A stretch of 64,000 nucleotides of DNA, taken from NCBI GenBank assembly GCA_040905865.1, contig JBBDQU010000080.1, positions 1-64,000 on the forward strand, written 5' to 3'. Position 1 is the first letter of the stretch. Every line of letters begins with the position of its first letter. The notes beneath the pieces are model-generated. The model was not told the DNA's origin and searched no databases. It saw only the letters and a list, made by a program, of their open reading frames with translations. Below, piece after piece: positions 1 to 8,828 of the stretch. Made by a program: the position numbers and the translations under genes. The stretch comes from Alphaproteobacteria bacterium. GTDB lineage: Bacteria; Pseudomonadota; Alphaproteobacteria; UBA8366; GCA-2717185.

Positions 1-169
1 GAATCACGCCAACGGAAACACGTAAACAGCGTTAACCTGAGTTCGGGGCCCTGCCCGCAGCCGCGTTGCTATTGTTTCCACCCCGTCCGGTCGTGTTAGT
101 TTACCCCATTCGGACTGCGATGCGAGGGCATTGCGCTGTTGCGTCCGGCTGGAAATCGGGAGGATATCC

Positions 170-1027
170 ATGACGGCTGACATTGAAATACGGCCCATCG
201 CGGGGGCGCTCGGGGCGGAACTGCACGGGGTCGACCTGGCGCGCGACCTGGACGATAACACCACCTTCGCCGCGATCCACCGGGCGCTTCTGGACCATTG
301 CGTCATCTTCTTCCGCGACCAGGACATCACGCCGGAACAGCAGCTCGGCTTTGCCCGCCGGTTCGGCGATATTCACCTGCATCCCTATATCGCCGGGATG
401 CCGGACTACCCCGAAATCATCGAAATCCTGAAGACCGAAACCGATACCTATAATTTCGGCAATGACTGGCACACGGACCAGATGTTCGCGCCGAAGCCGG
501 CCATGGCGACGATGCTCTACGCCAAGGAAGTGCCCGCCGCCGGCGGCGATACGATCTTCGCCAATATGTACAAGGCATATGATGCGCTGTCCGACGGCAT
601 GAAGGCGATGCTGGCCGGAATAAAGACCGTCGCGGCGGGGGATAGCGGCAAGAACAAGGCGGGCGGCCGCTCGCGCCGCGAACGCTATGCGGCCAACGGC
701 AATGTCGCGATGAAGGAACCGGTGGACCTGCCGGCGGAGGTCGAGCATCCGCTGATCCGCACGCATCCGGAAACGGGGCGCAAGTCGCTCTATATCGGCT
801 CCCATACCCAGCGTTTTGCCGGGATGAAGGACGAGGAAAGCGACGGCATGATCAAATACCTGCGGCGCCATGCGATCCGGCCGGAATTCACCTGCCGGTT
901 CCGCTGGGAGGTCGGATCGCTGGCGTTGTGGGATAACCGCTGTGTGCAGCATTACGCAATCAACGATTATCACGGCAAGCGGCGGCGCGCGCACCGGATC
1001 ACGATCCGGGGCGATACGCCGTTCTGA
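170..1027 (+). CDS. TauD/TfdA-family 2-oxoglutarate-dependent dioxygenase (copy 1)
   Basis: This 285-residue protein is a non-heme Fe(II)/2-oxoglutarate dioxygenase. The family hydroxylates small organic acids such as taurine or 2,4-D; the substrate here cannot be told. The iron facial triad is visible as H101-T-D103 (WHTDQMF) and a distal H261, and R276 near the end would bind 2-oxoglutarate. The motif RTHPETGRKS is typical of the TauD/TfdA fold. I chose the ATG at 170 because a GGGAGG ribosome site sits 6 nt upstream; a longer open frame begins at 131. The third dioxygenase in this window (45610) is clearly related. The next gene is hydantoinase B, 240 nt downstream. Confidence 0.88.
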   Translation: MTADIEIRPIAGALGAELHGVDLARDLDDNTTFAAIHRALLDHCVIFFRDQDITPEQQLGFARRFGDIHLHPYIAGMPDYPEIIEILKTETDTYNFGNDWHTDQMFAPKPAMATMLYAKEVPAAGGDTIFANMYKAYDALSDGMKAMLAGIKTVAAGDSGKNKAGGRSRRERYAANGNVAMKEPVDLPAEVEHPLIRTHPETGRKSLYIGSHTQRFAGMKDEESDGMIKYLRRHAIRPEFTCRFRWEVGSLALWDNRCVQHYAINDYHGKRRRAHRITIRGDTPF

Positions 1028-1267
1028 ACGCCGTCCTGTCAGCGTTACTTGTTGCAATTACTTCTGCGGCCGCCCGCGCCGCCTCGCCGTCTACGACCTG
1101 GGCGCCATCGAATATGAACCGGGGCGCTGCGGCACGGCGGACATGCTGCGCGACGCGGTCAGTTTCGGGAACTGAGCGGTCGGTCGGGCCTTGCCTGCCC
1201 CGTAGCGCCCCGGCGTGTCTTTCATATACCATGCGGCTATTCGGATCGGATTACGGGAGCAGCGGGA

Positions 1268-2932
1268 ATGACCGGCAGCCTTGAGCGCATCAATATGCAG
1301 ATCATGTGGAACCGACTGATTTCCGTGGTCGAGGAGCAGGCGCAGACGCTGATCCGCACGGCGTTCAGTTCCATGGTCCGCGAATGCGGCGATCTGTCGG
1401 CCGGGGTTTTCGCGCTGGACGGGCGGATGCTGGCGCAGGCGGTGACCGGCACGCCCGGCCATGTCAATTCCATGGCGGAATCGGTCAAGCATTTCCTCGA
1501 CAAATTCCCCGTCGAAACGATGCGCGAAGGCGATATCTACATCACCAACGACCCCTGGAAGGGAACCGGCCACCTGAACGATTTCGTCCTGACCACGCCG
1601 GCCTTTCACCACGGCAGGATGGTGGCGCTGTTTTCCTGCACCAGCCATCTGATCGATATCGGCGGCATCGGCTTCGGCCCCGACGCGACGGACGTCTATA
1701 TGGAAGGCATTTACATTCCGTTCCTCAAACTCGCGGACCGGGGTGAAATGAACGAAACGCTGCTGGCAATGGTCAGGGCCAACACGCGCCAGCCCGTGGA
1801 ATCCGAAGGCGATGTCTATTCGCTGGCCGCCTGCAACGATATCGGCTGCCAGCGGCTGACCCAGATGATGGACGAGTTCGGGCTCGACGATCTGGACGGG
1901 CTTGGGGCCTATATCATCGAACAGTCGCGCAACGCGGTGCTGGCGGAAATCGCCAATTTGCCGAAAGGCGCCTGGCGCAACACCATGCGGATCGACGGCT
2001 ACGACCATCCGCTCGACCTGTCCGCCACGATGACGATTTCCGATACCGGCATCCACATCGACTATGACGGCACCTCGCCGGTGTCGAAATTCGGCATCAA
2101 CGTGCCGCACGCCTATACGACCGCCTATACCTGTTTCGGGATTTCCTGCGCGGTCTCCCCGCGCATCCCCAACAATGCGGGGTCGCTGGAGCCCTTCACG
2201 GTTTCCGCCCCGCTGGGCTGCATACTCAACGCGCCGAAACCGGCGGCGGTATCCTCGCGCCATATCGTAGGGCAACTGCTGCCCGACGTGGTGTTCGGCT
2301 GCATGCGCCAGGCGGTGCCGGAACGCGTGCCGGCGGAAGGCACGTCGTGCCTGTGGAACCTCAACATGCGCGGGCAAAGCCTCGGCGCGAACGATGCGGG
2401 CGCGGGGTACGTGGTGACGGTCGTGACCAATGGCGGCACCGGCGCGAGGCCCGTGAAGGACGGGCTGTCGGCCACGGCCTATCCCAGCGGCGTGCGGGCC
2501 TCCGCCATCGAAGTGATGGAATCCATCGCCCCGCTGGTCTTCTGGAAGAAGGAATTGCGGGCGGATTCCGGCGGCGCCGGGCAGTTTCGCGGCGGCCATG
2601 GCCAGTCAATCGAAATTCAGAATACCCAGGGAGAAGACTTTGAAATATTGGCGTCTTTTGACCGCATCGATCACGCGCCGCGCGGCCGCGAGGGCGGCGC
2701 GGACGGCGCCAACGGCTATGTCGGGCTGGGCTCCGGCCGGAAGCTGAACGGCAAGGGTTTCCAGACCATCCCGGCGGGCGATACCTTCATCGTCGAAACA
2801 CCGGGCGGCGCGGGGATCGGCAGTCCGGCGCAGCGCGACATGGCGAAAGTGGCGGCGGACCTGCGCGACGGCGTCGTCAGCGCCGAGGCGGCCCGGCGCG
2901 ACTATGGCTACGCGGCGGCGGGCGACGATTAG
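1268..2932 (+). CDS. hyuB: Hydantoinase B / oxoprolinase family protein
   Basis: The 554-residue product matches the HyuB half of ATP-dependent hydantoinase/5-oxoprolinase enzymes (also acetone carboxylase-like subunits) over its full length. Recognisable blocks are the N-terminal stretch with FSSMVRECGD and GHVNSM, the ITNDPW motif near residue 95, and the C-terminal GGxGxxRGGxG region (GGAGQFRGGHG). These enzymes open cyclic amides and normally need a HyuA partner. No hyuA lies in the 1.2 kb upstream or directly downstream, so the partner must be elsewhere or absent. The 3' end overlaps the convergent M81 gene by 4 nt, the two stop codons interlocking. The exact substrate is unknown. Confidence 0.88.
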   Translation: MTGSLERINMQIMWNRLISVVEEQAQTLIRTAFSSMVRECGDLSAGVFALDGRMLAQAVTGTPGHVNSMAESVKHFLDKFPVETMREGDIYITNDPWKGTGHLNDFVLTTPAFHHGRMVALFSCTSHLIDIGGIGFGPDATDVYMEGIYIPFLKLADRGEMNETLLAMVRANTRQPVESEGDVYSLAACNDIGCQRLTQMMDEFGLDDLDGLGAYIIEQSRNAVLAEIANLPKGAWRNTMRIDGYDHPLDLSATMTISDTGIHIDYDGTSPVSKFGINVPHAYTTAYTCFGISCAVSPRIPNNAGSLEPFTVSAPLGCILNAPKPAAVSSRHIVGQLLPDVVFGCMRQAVPERVPAEGTSCLWNLNMRGQSLGANDAGAGYVVTVVTNGGTGARPVKDGLSATAYPSGVRASAIEVMESIAPLVFWKKELRADSGGAGQFRGGHGQSIEIQNTQGEDFEILASFDRIDHAPRGREGGADGANGYVGLGSGRKLNGKGFQTIPAGDTFIVETPGGAGIGSPAQRDMAKVAADLRDGVVSAEAARRDYGYAAAGDD

Positions 2933-4395
2933 ACAGTCACGGGAAACACGCCCGGCCTGACATGGCGATAGGGCAATGTCGTGAGGTCCGCCGGGCCCCA
3001 GTCCGGCGTGTCGATGATGATGATTTCCGCGGCGAATTCCTCGTAGACCGCGCGGAAATGGGTTTTCGACCGTAAAACGATAATGTCGAATTCCGCGGCA
3101 TCCAGCCCGAACTGGATGAACGGGTCGAGGTCGATGGCGGGCGTTGTGTGTTCGGTGAGGATCACTGTCACGCCATTGGCCTCAATCACGGCGGCAAGGC
3201 CGAGGTCGATGTCGCGGCCCTTGCGCATCGGGCCGGTGCCGATGAACCGTTTCGGCCCGGCGAACAGCACCTTTCCCTCCAGCCGCACCGGCCCGCCGGC
3301 GCGGTCGCTGGAATGCCCGCCGACGTCGATGGAGATATTATTGCCGGCGCCGGCTTCCACGGCGGCTTTCGCGGCCCGCGGGTCCCACAGATAGGGCACG
3401 GCGACACGCCGGGTTCCGCGTCGCAGCAGTTCCCGCAGGGTCCAGGTCGAATCGTTCATCCGGTCCGCGTGTTCCAGGATCACTACCGGCCGGTCCGCCT
3501 GCGCCGCGACGGCAAGGGCCCGGTCGACCCCGGCGTTCATCGCGAAGACGCGGTCCCTGTGCTGCAGGGCCTCGCGCGCGCCGTCGACTCGGGCGGCGAG
3601 TGTTTCGGCGGTGCGTCGGGCGAGGGCCGGGTCGTTGTCGGTGACGACGGCCACCGAAAAGCCGAGCTGCGGCACGTCCGCATACGCGAAGCCGCAGAAG
3701 ATCGAAATGTCGAGGATGCGCGGATCGGACCGTTCGGCGGCGAAGCCTTCCGCGACGATATCCTTCAGCGGCGAAACCGAGGTGGCGGTGAAGATGCTGG
3801 GCAGGGCGAGGGAAGGCTTCACCAGCGCCGTTGCCGGCCGGACCTCGCCGCGCAGGGTGCGTAGCAGACAATCCGCCGCGCGAGCGCCGGTTTCCGCCAT
3901 GTCAGTATGCGGCGAATAGTGAAAGCCGAACAGCGCGGTGGCCAGCGCGGTTGTCTCCGGCGCGAGGTTCGCATGCAGGTCCAGCGCCAGCATTACCGGC
4001 ATGTCCCCGCCGACGGCGGCGCGCACGGCCCGCAGGCATTCGAGGTCCGGGTTGGTGCGCGTCGGCGTCGTCATCGCGCCGTGCAGGAACAGCAGCACGC
4101 CGTCAATATCGTTCCGGATAGCGGCCAGCCCCGTGGCGATTTCATCGCGGAACGCCTCGAACGATTCGTCCGTGGCGGAACCGGCGGCGAACCCGTCCGT
4201 ATATACCAACGGGACGATCTCGGCGCCGGCGGCTTCCAGCGTATCGACGAAGCCGCCGCCGGGCGATTGTTCGCCGCGCAATCCTTCGATCATCGCCGGT
4301 CCGCGCAGGGCCCAGCGCTCGAAATCCGCCGTTCCGGTCAGATGCGGCAGGAAAGAAACCGATTCCAGGGCGAACCCGGCAATGGCGATACGCAT
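2929..4395 (-). CDS. M81 family metallopeptidase (MlrC/microcystinase C-like)
   Basis: The 488-residue protein belongs to the M81/MlrC family, named after the enzyme for the last step of microcystin breakdown but far more widespread. Putative zinc ligands are D139, H141 (LDLHAN) and H163 (SPHTDM). Their spacing of 2 and 22 is the same as Asp167/His169/His191 described for MlrC. GGHSSDRAGG lies in the C-terminal half. The start at 4395 (MRIAIAGF) has a GAGG site 8-9 nt upstream; a longer frame to 4458 is unlikely. M81 genes often sit beside hydantoinase and transporter genes, as here, so a role in hydrolysing a small amide or peptide is likely, but this is inference. Confidence 0.88.
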   Translation of the reverse strand: MRIAIAGFALESVSFLPHLTGTADFERWALRGPAMIEGLRGEQSPGGGFVDTLEAAGAEIVPLVYTDGFAAGSATDESFEAFRDEIATGLAAIRNDIDGVLLFLHGAMTTPTRTNPDLECLRAVRAAVGGDMPVMLALDLHANLAPETTALATALFGFHYSPHTDMAETGARAADCLLRTLRGEVRPATALVKPSLALPSIFTATSVSPLKDIVAEGFAAERSDPRILDISIFCGFAYADVPQLGFSVAVVTDNDPALARRTAETLAARVDGAREALQHRDRVFAMNAGVDRALAVAAQADRPVVILEHADRMNDSTWTLRELLRRGTRRVAVPYLWDPRAAKAAVEAGAGNNISIDVGGHSSDRAGGPVRLEGKVLFAGPKRFIGTGPMRKGRDIDLGLAAVIEANGVTVILTEHTTPAIDLDPFIQFGLDAAEFDIIVLRSKTHFRAVYEEFAAEIIIIDTPDWGPADLTTLPYRHVRPGVFPVTV

Positions 4396-4492
4396 GATGA
4401 ATCCTCGGTCATCTGGGGTTGCGTTGGGGGTACAGGATAGGGCACCTCTTCGCATCAATCGAGCGATGACAATGCCTGCGATGGAGGAAGAA

Positions 4493-4945
4493 ATGTCCGA
4501 CGATCAGCCGATGAGGGGATCCTGCCAGTGCGGCGGCGTTACCTATGAAATTACCGGAAAGCCGCTGGCAATGTTTGTCTGTCACTGCACCCAGTGCCAG
4601 AAGCTTTCCGCCAGCGCCTACAGCACGACCATGTTCGTGAAACTGGCGGACCTGCACGTCGCCGGCGAATTGAAGACCTGGGAGCGGACGTCCGATTCCG
4701 GACGCCGTAACGTGGCCTATTTCTGTCCCGGATGCGGCAACAGGATCTACCATCTGGACCCCGAGGCGCCGGCCTTCGCGCGCGTCAAGGCGGGCACTCT
4801 GGACAACACGAAAATGCCCGTGCCGGATGCGCATCTTTGGGTGAACAGCAAGCAGCCCTGGGATGAAATACCGGACAATATTCCGTCCTATCCGGGCAAT
4901 TTCCCGCCCGAAGAGGCAAAAAAATTGTTCGCCGGAAACAGTTGA
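4493..4945 (+). CDS. GFA family protein (glutathione-dependent formaldehyde-activating-like fold)
   Basis: A 150-residue protein with the zinc-binding pattern of the GFA/centromere protein V family: C11-x-C13, C30-x-C32-x2-C35, and C78-x2-C81. The family includes S-(hydroxymethyl)glutathione synthase, but most members are uncharacterised, so no reaction is assigned. The ATG at 4493 is chosen because GGAGG lies 5 nt upstream and the family fold starts with GSCQCG right after it; the open frame continues far upstream without family similarity. It is divergent from the M81 gene and is followed by an AT-richer gap before tctC. Confidence 0.88.
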   Translation: MSDDQPMRGSCQCGGVTYEITGKPLAMFVCHCTQCQKLSASAYSTTMFVKLADLHVAGELKTWERTSDSGRRNVAYFCPGCGNRIYHLDPEAPAFARVKAGTLDNTKMPVPDAHLWVNSKQPWDEIPDNIPSYPGNFPPEEAKKLFAGNS

Positions 4946-5097
4946 AAAGATGGAAAAAACGGCGAGACCGGCGTCCGCCCGCTACGCCCTGATTCTCGGC
5001 GCGAGTTGATCGCAGAAAATATAATGTGCATAATCATAATTCTGGCACGCAATGTTAACAGACCAGATTGAAAATAAAATTATCAGGGAGAACAGAA

Positions 5098-6090
5098 ATG
5101 ACATTTACGAAATTCAGTCGCCGTCGGCGACTCCTGCTTGGCGGCGCGGCGTTTGCCATGATGGCTTCCGTTGCCGGCGTTCCCGGCCAGTCCGCGATTG
5201 CGGCGGATTATCCGGACAAGACCGTTCTGGCCCTGGTGCCGTTCGGCGCCGGTGGCGGTACGGATCGCTGGGCCCGCGTCTTCGCATCGGTCGGTTTCGA
5301 TTATTTCGAACGTGGGTTGCGCGTGCAGAATCGGGGCGGCGCATCCGGCACGATCGGCTGGAAGAACATGCTCGACAAGGGGCCTGACGGCCATACGCTG
5401 ATGTTCGGTAGCCCGACCCCTGTCATGGCGGCGCTGATCGAAAAGAACCCGCCCTTCGACCCGGCCAAGGATGTCAGGGTCGTCGCCTATTATTCGGTCA
5501 TGAAGCCGACGCTGATCGCGCCGCGCGACAAGGACTTTTCGACCTGGGACGGTTTCCTGAAGCATATCAAGACCGCCGACAAGAAACTGACCATCGGCGG
5601 CACGATGACCCAGTTGATGGGGACGGCGAGCGCGCTCGACCAGCTTGGCCTGGTGGACAAGGTCATTCTGGTGACCTATCCCGGCACCGGCAAGACCATG
5701 AATGACTACCTGGGCGGCCATATCGACATGGCGGCGGTCACCACATCCACGGCGGTGACGGTGATGGACAAGCATGCCGTCGTGTTCAACGCGACCGATA
5801 CGGATTATCCGCCCGACGCGAAGGAAGTGATCGGCGACGTCCCGAACGCCAAGACCCTGGGCCTGAAGCCGTTCAACCCGCCGCGCTTTATCGGCATGCA
5901 TCCCGATACACCGGACGAGCAGGTTGCGATCATGTCCGCGAAACTGGGTGAAATGCTGGAATCAAAGCCGGTCGTCAACATGCTGAAAAAACTGGGTGAA
6001 GTGATCGTCTACGTACCGCATGACGAAGCCCAGAAGGCCTATTCCGAGATCCTGGAATCGTCCAAGAAAAACGTAGCGCTGTTCCAGTAA
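5098..6090 (+). CDS. tctC: Tripartite tricarboxylate transporter periplasmic binding protein (TctC family)
   Basis: The 330-residue protein is a Bug/TctC-type periplasmic solute receptor. It opens with a secretion signal containing a twin-arginine-like stretch (SRRRRLLLGG) and a likely cleavage site near AIAA-DYPDK. YPDKTV, VPFGAGGGTD and the KGPDGHTLM region are family landmarks. It would hand a carboxylate ligand to the TctB/TctA permease encoded next. The ATG at 5098 has GGGAG 7 nt upstream; an upstream in-frame start at 5068 is less likely. A perfect TATAAT at 5020-5025 could be a -10 element, but no good -35 was found. The ligand cannot be read from sequence; the family binds citrate, dicarboxylates, aromatic acids and amino acids. 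Confidence 0.92.
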   Translation: MTFTKFSRRRRLLLGGAAFAMMASVAGVPGQSAIAADYPDKTVLALVPFGAGGGTDRWARVFASVGFDYFERGLRVQNRGGASGTIGWKNMLDKGPDGHTLMFGSPTPVMAALIEKNPPFDPAKDVRVVAYYSVMKPTLIAPRDKDFSTWDGFLKHIKTADKKLTIGGTMTQLMGTASALDQLGLVDKVILVTYPGTGKTMNDYLGGHIDMAAVTTSTAVTVMDKHAVVFNATDTDYPPDAKEVIGDVPNAKTLGLKPFNPPRFIGMHPDTPDEQVAIMSAKLGEMLESKPVVNMLKKLGEVIVYVPHDEAQKAYSEILESSKKNVALFQ

Positions 6091-6235
6091 CCGTCACGAC
6101 CTGATCGCCGCCGGGGCCGGATAAATCCGGCTCCGGACGGGGATTGTCCGCGCGGCGGACAGGCGACGCCCACCCCGTGGAAGCCCGGTGACGGGCGCGC
6201 GGGCATGGATACGGGACAATCGGGGGGAAGAGGCC

Positions 6236-6733
6236 TTGGATAGCAATAACGCCGCTGGCGAAGCACGCGGCAACTGGCTCCGGACAAATCGCGGCGTGGG
6301 CGCATGCCTGGTCGGTATTGTCATCCTGTTGCTGATCTATCTGTCGACGGAAGACTGGATATACCAGGTCTTGCGTGATGGTTTCCGGCTCGGTTTTTTC
6401 TCGGTGATATCGGCGTTCACGATGCTGCTTTGTTCGGCTGCGCTGCTGTTCGACAGGCATCGCAATGTCGTCGAGGAGGATGTCGCAAAGGCCGGGCGGT
6501 TCAATTTCATTGTGCCCGTGGTGGCCGTGCTGGTCTGTTACGCCTATTTCGAACTGGCCTGGAATATCGACTTCCTGCTGATCACGCCGGTCTTCATGTT
6601 TGCCGCGACCTGGTTCCTTGGCGTGCGGCCAATGCGGAGCGCCGCGATTGCCGGGATCGTCATGACGCTTGTGATCTTCGGCCTGTTCTGGTCGATCAGC
6701 ATCTACCTTCCCACCAGCATCATATCGATCTAG
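6236..6733 (+). CDS. tctB: Tripartite tricarboxylate transporter small membrane subunit (TctB family)
   Basis: A small membrane protein of about 165 residues with four hydrophobic segments (VGIVILLLIYL, SVISAFTMLLCSAALLF, FIVPVVAVLVCYAYF, and the C-terminal AIAGIVMTLVIFGLFW). Position between tctC and tctA and size match TctB/DUF1468. I prefer the TTG at 6236 because a GGGGGGAAGAGG ribosome site precedes it; a GTG at 6188 in the same frame is the alternative. It probably forms the membrane complex with TctA, whose start lies 10 nt downstream. Confidence 0.85.
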   Translation: MDSNNAAGEARGNWLRTNRGVGACLVGIVILLLIYLSTEDWIYQVLRDGFRLGFFSVISAFTMLLCSAALLFDRHRNVVEEDVAKAGRFNFIVPVVAVLVCYAYFELAWNIDFLLITPVFMFAATWFLGVRPMRSAAIAGIVMTLVIFGLFWSISIYLPTSIISI

Positions 6734-6743
6734 GCGCAAAACC

Positions 6744-8285
6744 ATGTTCAATGTAGATGCATTCTATGAGGCGGTGCAACTCGTTTTCACCTTTGAAACC
6801 ATGCTGTGGCTGGCGGTCGGGGTTTTCATCGGCGTCGGGGTCGGCGCCATGCCGGGACTGTCCGCTTCCACCGGGGTGGCGCTGATGCTGCCCCTGACCT
6901 TCACGATGGGCCAGGCGCCGGCGCTCGGCCTGCTGATCGGGCTGTACAAGGGCGCGATCTATGGCGGCTCGATATCGGCGATCAGCTTCGCCACGCCCGG
7001 CACGTCCGAGGCGGCGGCGACCGTCTTCGACGGCCACAAGATGATGCAGCAGGGCAAGGGGCGCAAGGCGCTGCTGATGGCGCTCTACGCATCGGTGACC
7101 GCCGATTTCCTCAGCGACCTGATCACGGTGATGGTGGCGCCGCTGCTGGCGCTGGTGGCGCTTCAGTTCGGCCCCTCCGAACGCTTCTGGCTGATGGTGC
7201 TGGCGGTCTGCATGCTGGGCGCCCTCAGCGGCCCGCATCTGGCCAAGGGCATGCTCAGCGCGGCCATCGGGCTCTATGTCGGCACCATCGGCGTCGACCC
7301 GATCAGTTCTGTCTCGCGGAACACCTTCGACCTGTGGTGGCTGGCGGATGGCGTGCATCTGATTCCGGTTGTCATCGGCGTTTTCGCCATGGGCGCGATG
7401 ATCGAAAAATCGGTCGAGATCGTGCGGGAAAGCAAGCAGGCGCGTGAACTGGGCGATACGGTCAAGAGCATGCTTACGACCTCGGGGGAAGGCATAAGCT
7501 GGAAGGAATATTTCAGCTGCTGGCGTGAAATGGGCATCGGGCTGGGCGTCGGCACCTTCGTCGGCATGCTGCCGGGGCTCGGCTCCACCGTCGGCGCCTT
7601 CCTGTCCTATGGCATCGCCAAGCAGACATTCCCGGAAAAGAAGATCGGCACCGGCCGGCTGGAAGGGATCGCCGCGGCGGAGGCCGGCAACAACGCGACC
7701 GTCGGGCCGACGCTGGTCCCGCTGCTTGCCTTCGGCATTCCGGGCAGCGCGGTGGCGGCGCTGATCGGCGCCGCGCTGATGCTGCAGGGGGCGACGCCGG
7801 GGCCGCGCATGTTCGAGCTGTTTCCGACGATCATCTATTCGCTGTTCATCATCCTGCTGGTTGGCAACATCTTCAATCTGGGCATCGGCCGCATCTTCGC
7901 CTTCGTTTATGCGAAGCTGGGCGAACTGCCGGCGCCGCTGCTGGTGCCGGTCGTGATGCTGATGGCGGTGATCGGCTCCTACAGCTACGAGAACAACCCC
8001 TATGACGTTTTGGTCATGCTGTTCTTCGGTCTGCTGGGTTACTTCATGCGGGTGTTCAAAATCCCCGAAGCGCCGCTGATCATCACCTTCCTGCTGGCCC
8101 CGCAGGCGGAGGAGAACCTGCGCCGGGGACTGCTGATCAATGACGGCGACTGGCTGGCGGCCCTGTTCAACAGCCCGCTCGCCATCGGCCTGGCCATTGC
8201 CGTCGTCATCCTGACCTGGATTTCCTCTCGCGTGCGCATGAGCGAGCGGATGCAGGAGATCGCCGACCAGGAAAAAGGGAACTGA
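6744..8285 (+). CDS. tctA: Tripartite tricarboxylate transporter large permease (TctA family)
   Basis: The 513-residue polytopic protein matches TctA end to end, with the hallmark repeats GVGAMPGLSAST near the N-terminus and FVGMLPGLGSTVGAF in the middle, plus YGGSISAISFATPGT. It is the large channel-forming subunit of the transporter and moves a carboxylate into the cytoplasm using an ion gradient. It is the last gene of the tctCBA operon and its 3' end lies 20 nt from the convergent tRNA-Thr gene. A long antisense open frame covers it but has no family features. Confidence 0.95.
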   Translation: MFNVDAFYEAVQLVFTFETMLWLAVGVFIGVGVGAMPGLSASTGVALMLPLTFTMGQAPALGLLIGLYKGAIYGGSISAISFATPGTSEAAATVFDGHKMMQQGKGRKALLMALYASVTADFLSDLITVMVAPLLALVALQFGPSERFWLMVLAVCMLGALSGPHLAKGMLSAAIGLYVGTIGVDPISSVSRNTFDLWWLADGVHLIPVVIGVFAMGAMIEKSVEIVRESKQARELGDTVKSMLTTSGEGISWKEYFSCWREMGIGLGVGTFVGMLPGLGSTVGAFLSYGIAKQTFPEKKIGTGRLEGIAAAEAGNNATVGPTLVPLLAFGIPGSAVAALIGAALMLQGATPGPRMFELFPTIIYSLFIILLVGNIFNLGIGRIFAFVYAKLGELPAPLLVPVVMLMAVIGSYSYENNPYDVLVMLFFGLLGYFMRVFKIPEAPLIITFLLAPQAEENLRRGLLINDGDWLAALFNSPLAIGLAIAVVILTWISSRVRMSERMQEIADQEKGN

Positions 8286-8305
8286 GACGTTCCGGCGAGG
8301 AAAAA

Positions 8306-8380
8306 TGGTGCCGCCGCACAGAATTGAACTGTGGACCTCACCATTACCAATGGTGTGCTCTACCCCTGAGCTACGGCGGC
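8306..8380 (-). tRNA. tRNA-Thr (anticodon GGU)
   Basis: Read on the reverse strand, a 75-nt cloverleaf runs from 8380 to 8306 with an encoded CCA end. The acceptor arm pairs GCCGCCG with CGGCGGC. The D arm contains AGCTCAGGGGTAGAGC, the anticodon stem pairs CACCA with TGGTG around loop TTGGTAA (anticodon GGT), and the T arm has the TTCAATT loop. It reads ACC and ACU threonine codons. Confidence 0.96.
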
Positions 8381-8480
8381 CCGAAACGAGGGGTGCCTTA
8401 TGGCATATGTGGTCGGCGGCGGCAAGACGGCGTATGCTGAGGCGGCGAAGGAATCGGTCCGGGCGACTCGGTGGTGTAAA

Positions 8481-8660
8481 ATGACGGATGACAGGCTGGC
8501 GGGGGGAAAACCGCGAACCCAGGCGAACAAGGCGGGCGCGGGCGGGCGCCAGGACAAGCTGGCCGCGGCGCTGCGCGATAACCTGCTGAAACGAAAGCAA
8601 CAAAGCCGCGCCCGGTCCGGCGTGCCCGGTCCGGAGGATACGCCAGTTCGCGACAAATAG
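8481..8660 (+). CDS. Small conserved-looking protein upstream of murA
   Basis: A 59-residue basic protein starting at the ATG at 8481 (MTDDRLAGGK) and containing a predicted helix KLAAALRDNLLKRKQQSRAR. Short lysine/arginine-rich proteins with a LAAALRxNLxRRK pattern are common in front of murA in related alphaproteobacteria, which is why I call this real; that statement is from general knowledge, not a search. The frame is open back to 8400, but the upstream part overlaps the tRNA promoter region. No function is known. Confidence 0.6.
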   Translation: MTDDRLAGGKPRTQANKAGAGGRQDKLAAALRDNLLKRKQQSRARSGVPGPEDTPVRDK

Positions 8661-8828
8661 CGCGCCGGGCAGGGATGCCTTGTGATGGTCATATTCTTTT
8701 CGTAGAAAAAGCCGCTATCCACCTGCAATTCCCTGATAAGAAAGCATCCCATGTCGCCGCATGACCTGCTGAACGCCATCAAGCCCGCTGACGTTTTCGA
8801 GACCCCCGAATCACCGCCGAGGAGCGGC

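Noticed and set aside
5020-5025. TATAAT as a full sigma-70 promoter for tctC
   Set aside because: No acceptable -35 hexamer at 16-18 nt spacing; kept only as a remark in the tctC entry.
6720-8603. Very long open frame on the reverse strand opposite tctA
   Set aside because: It is histidine/arginine/glutamine-rich low-complexity translation typical of the antisense of a GC-rich gene, and tctA on the other strand is a clear family match.
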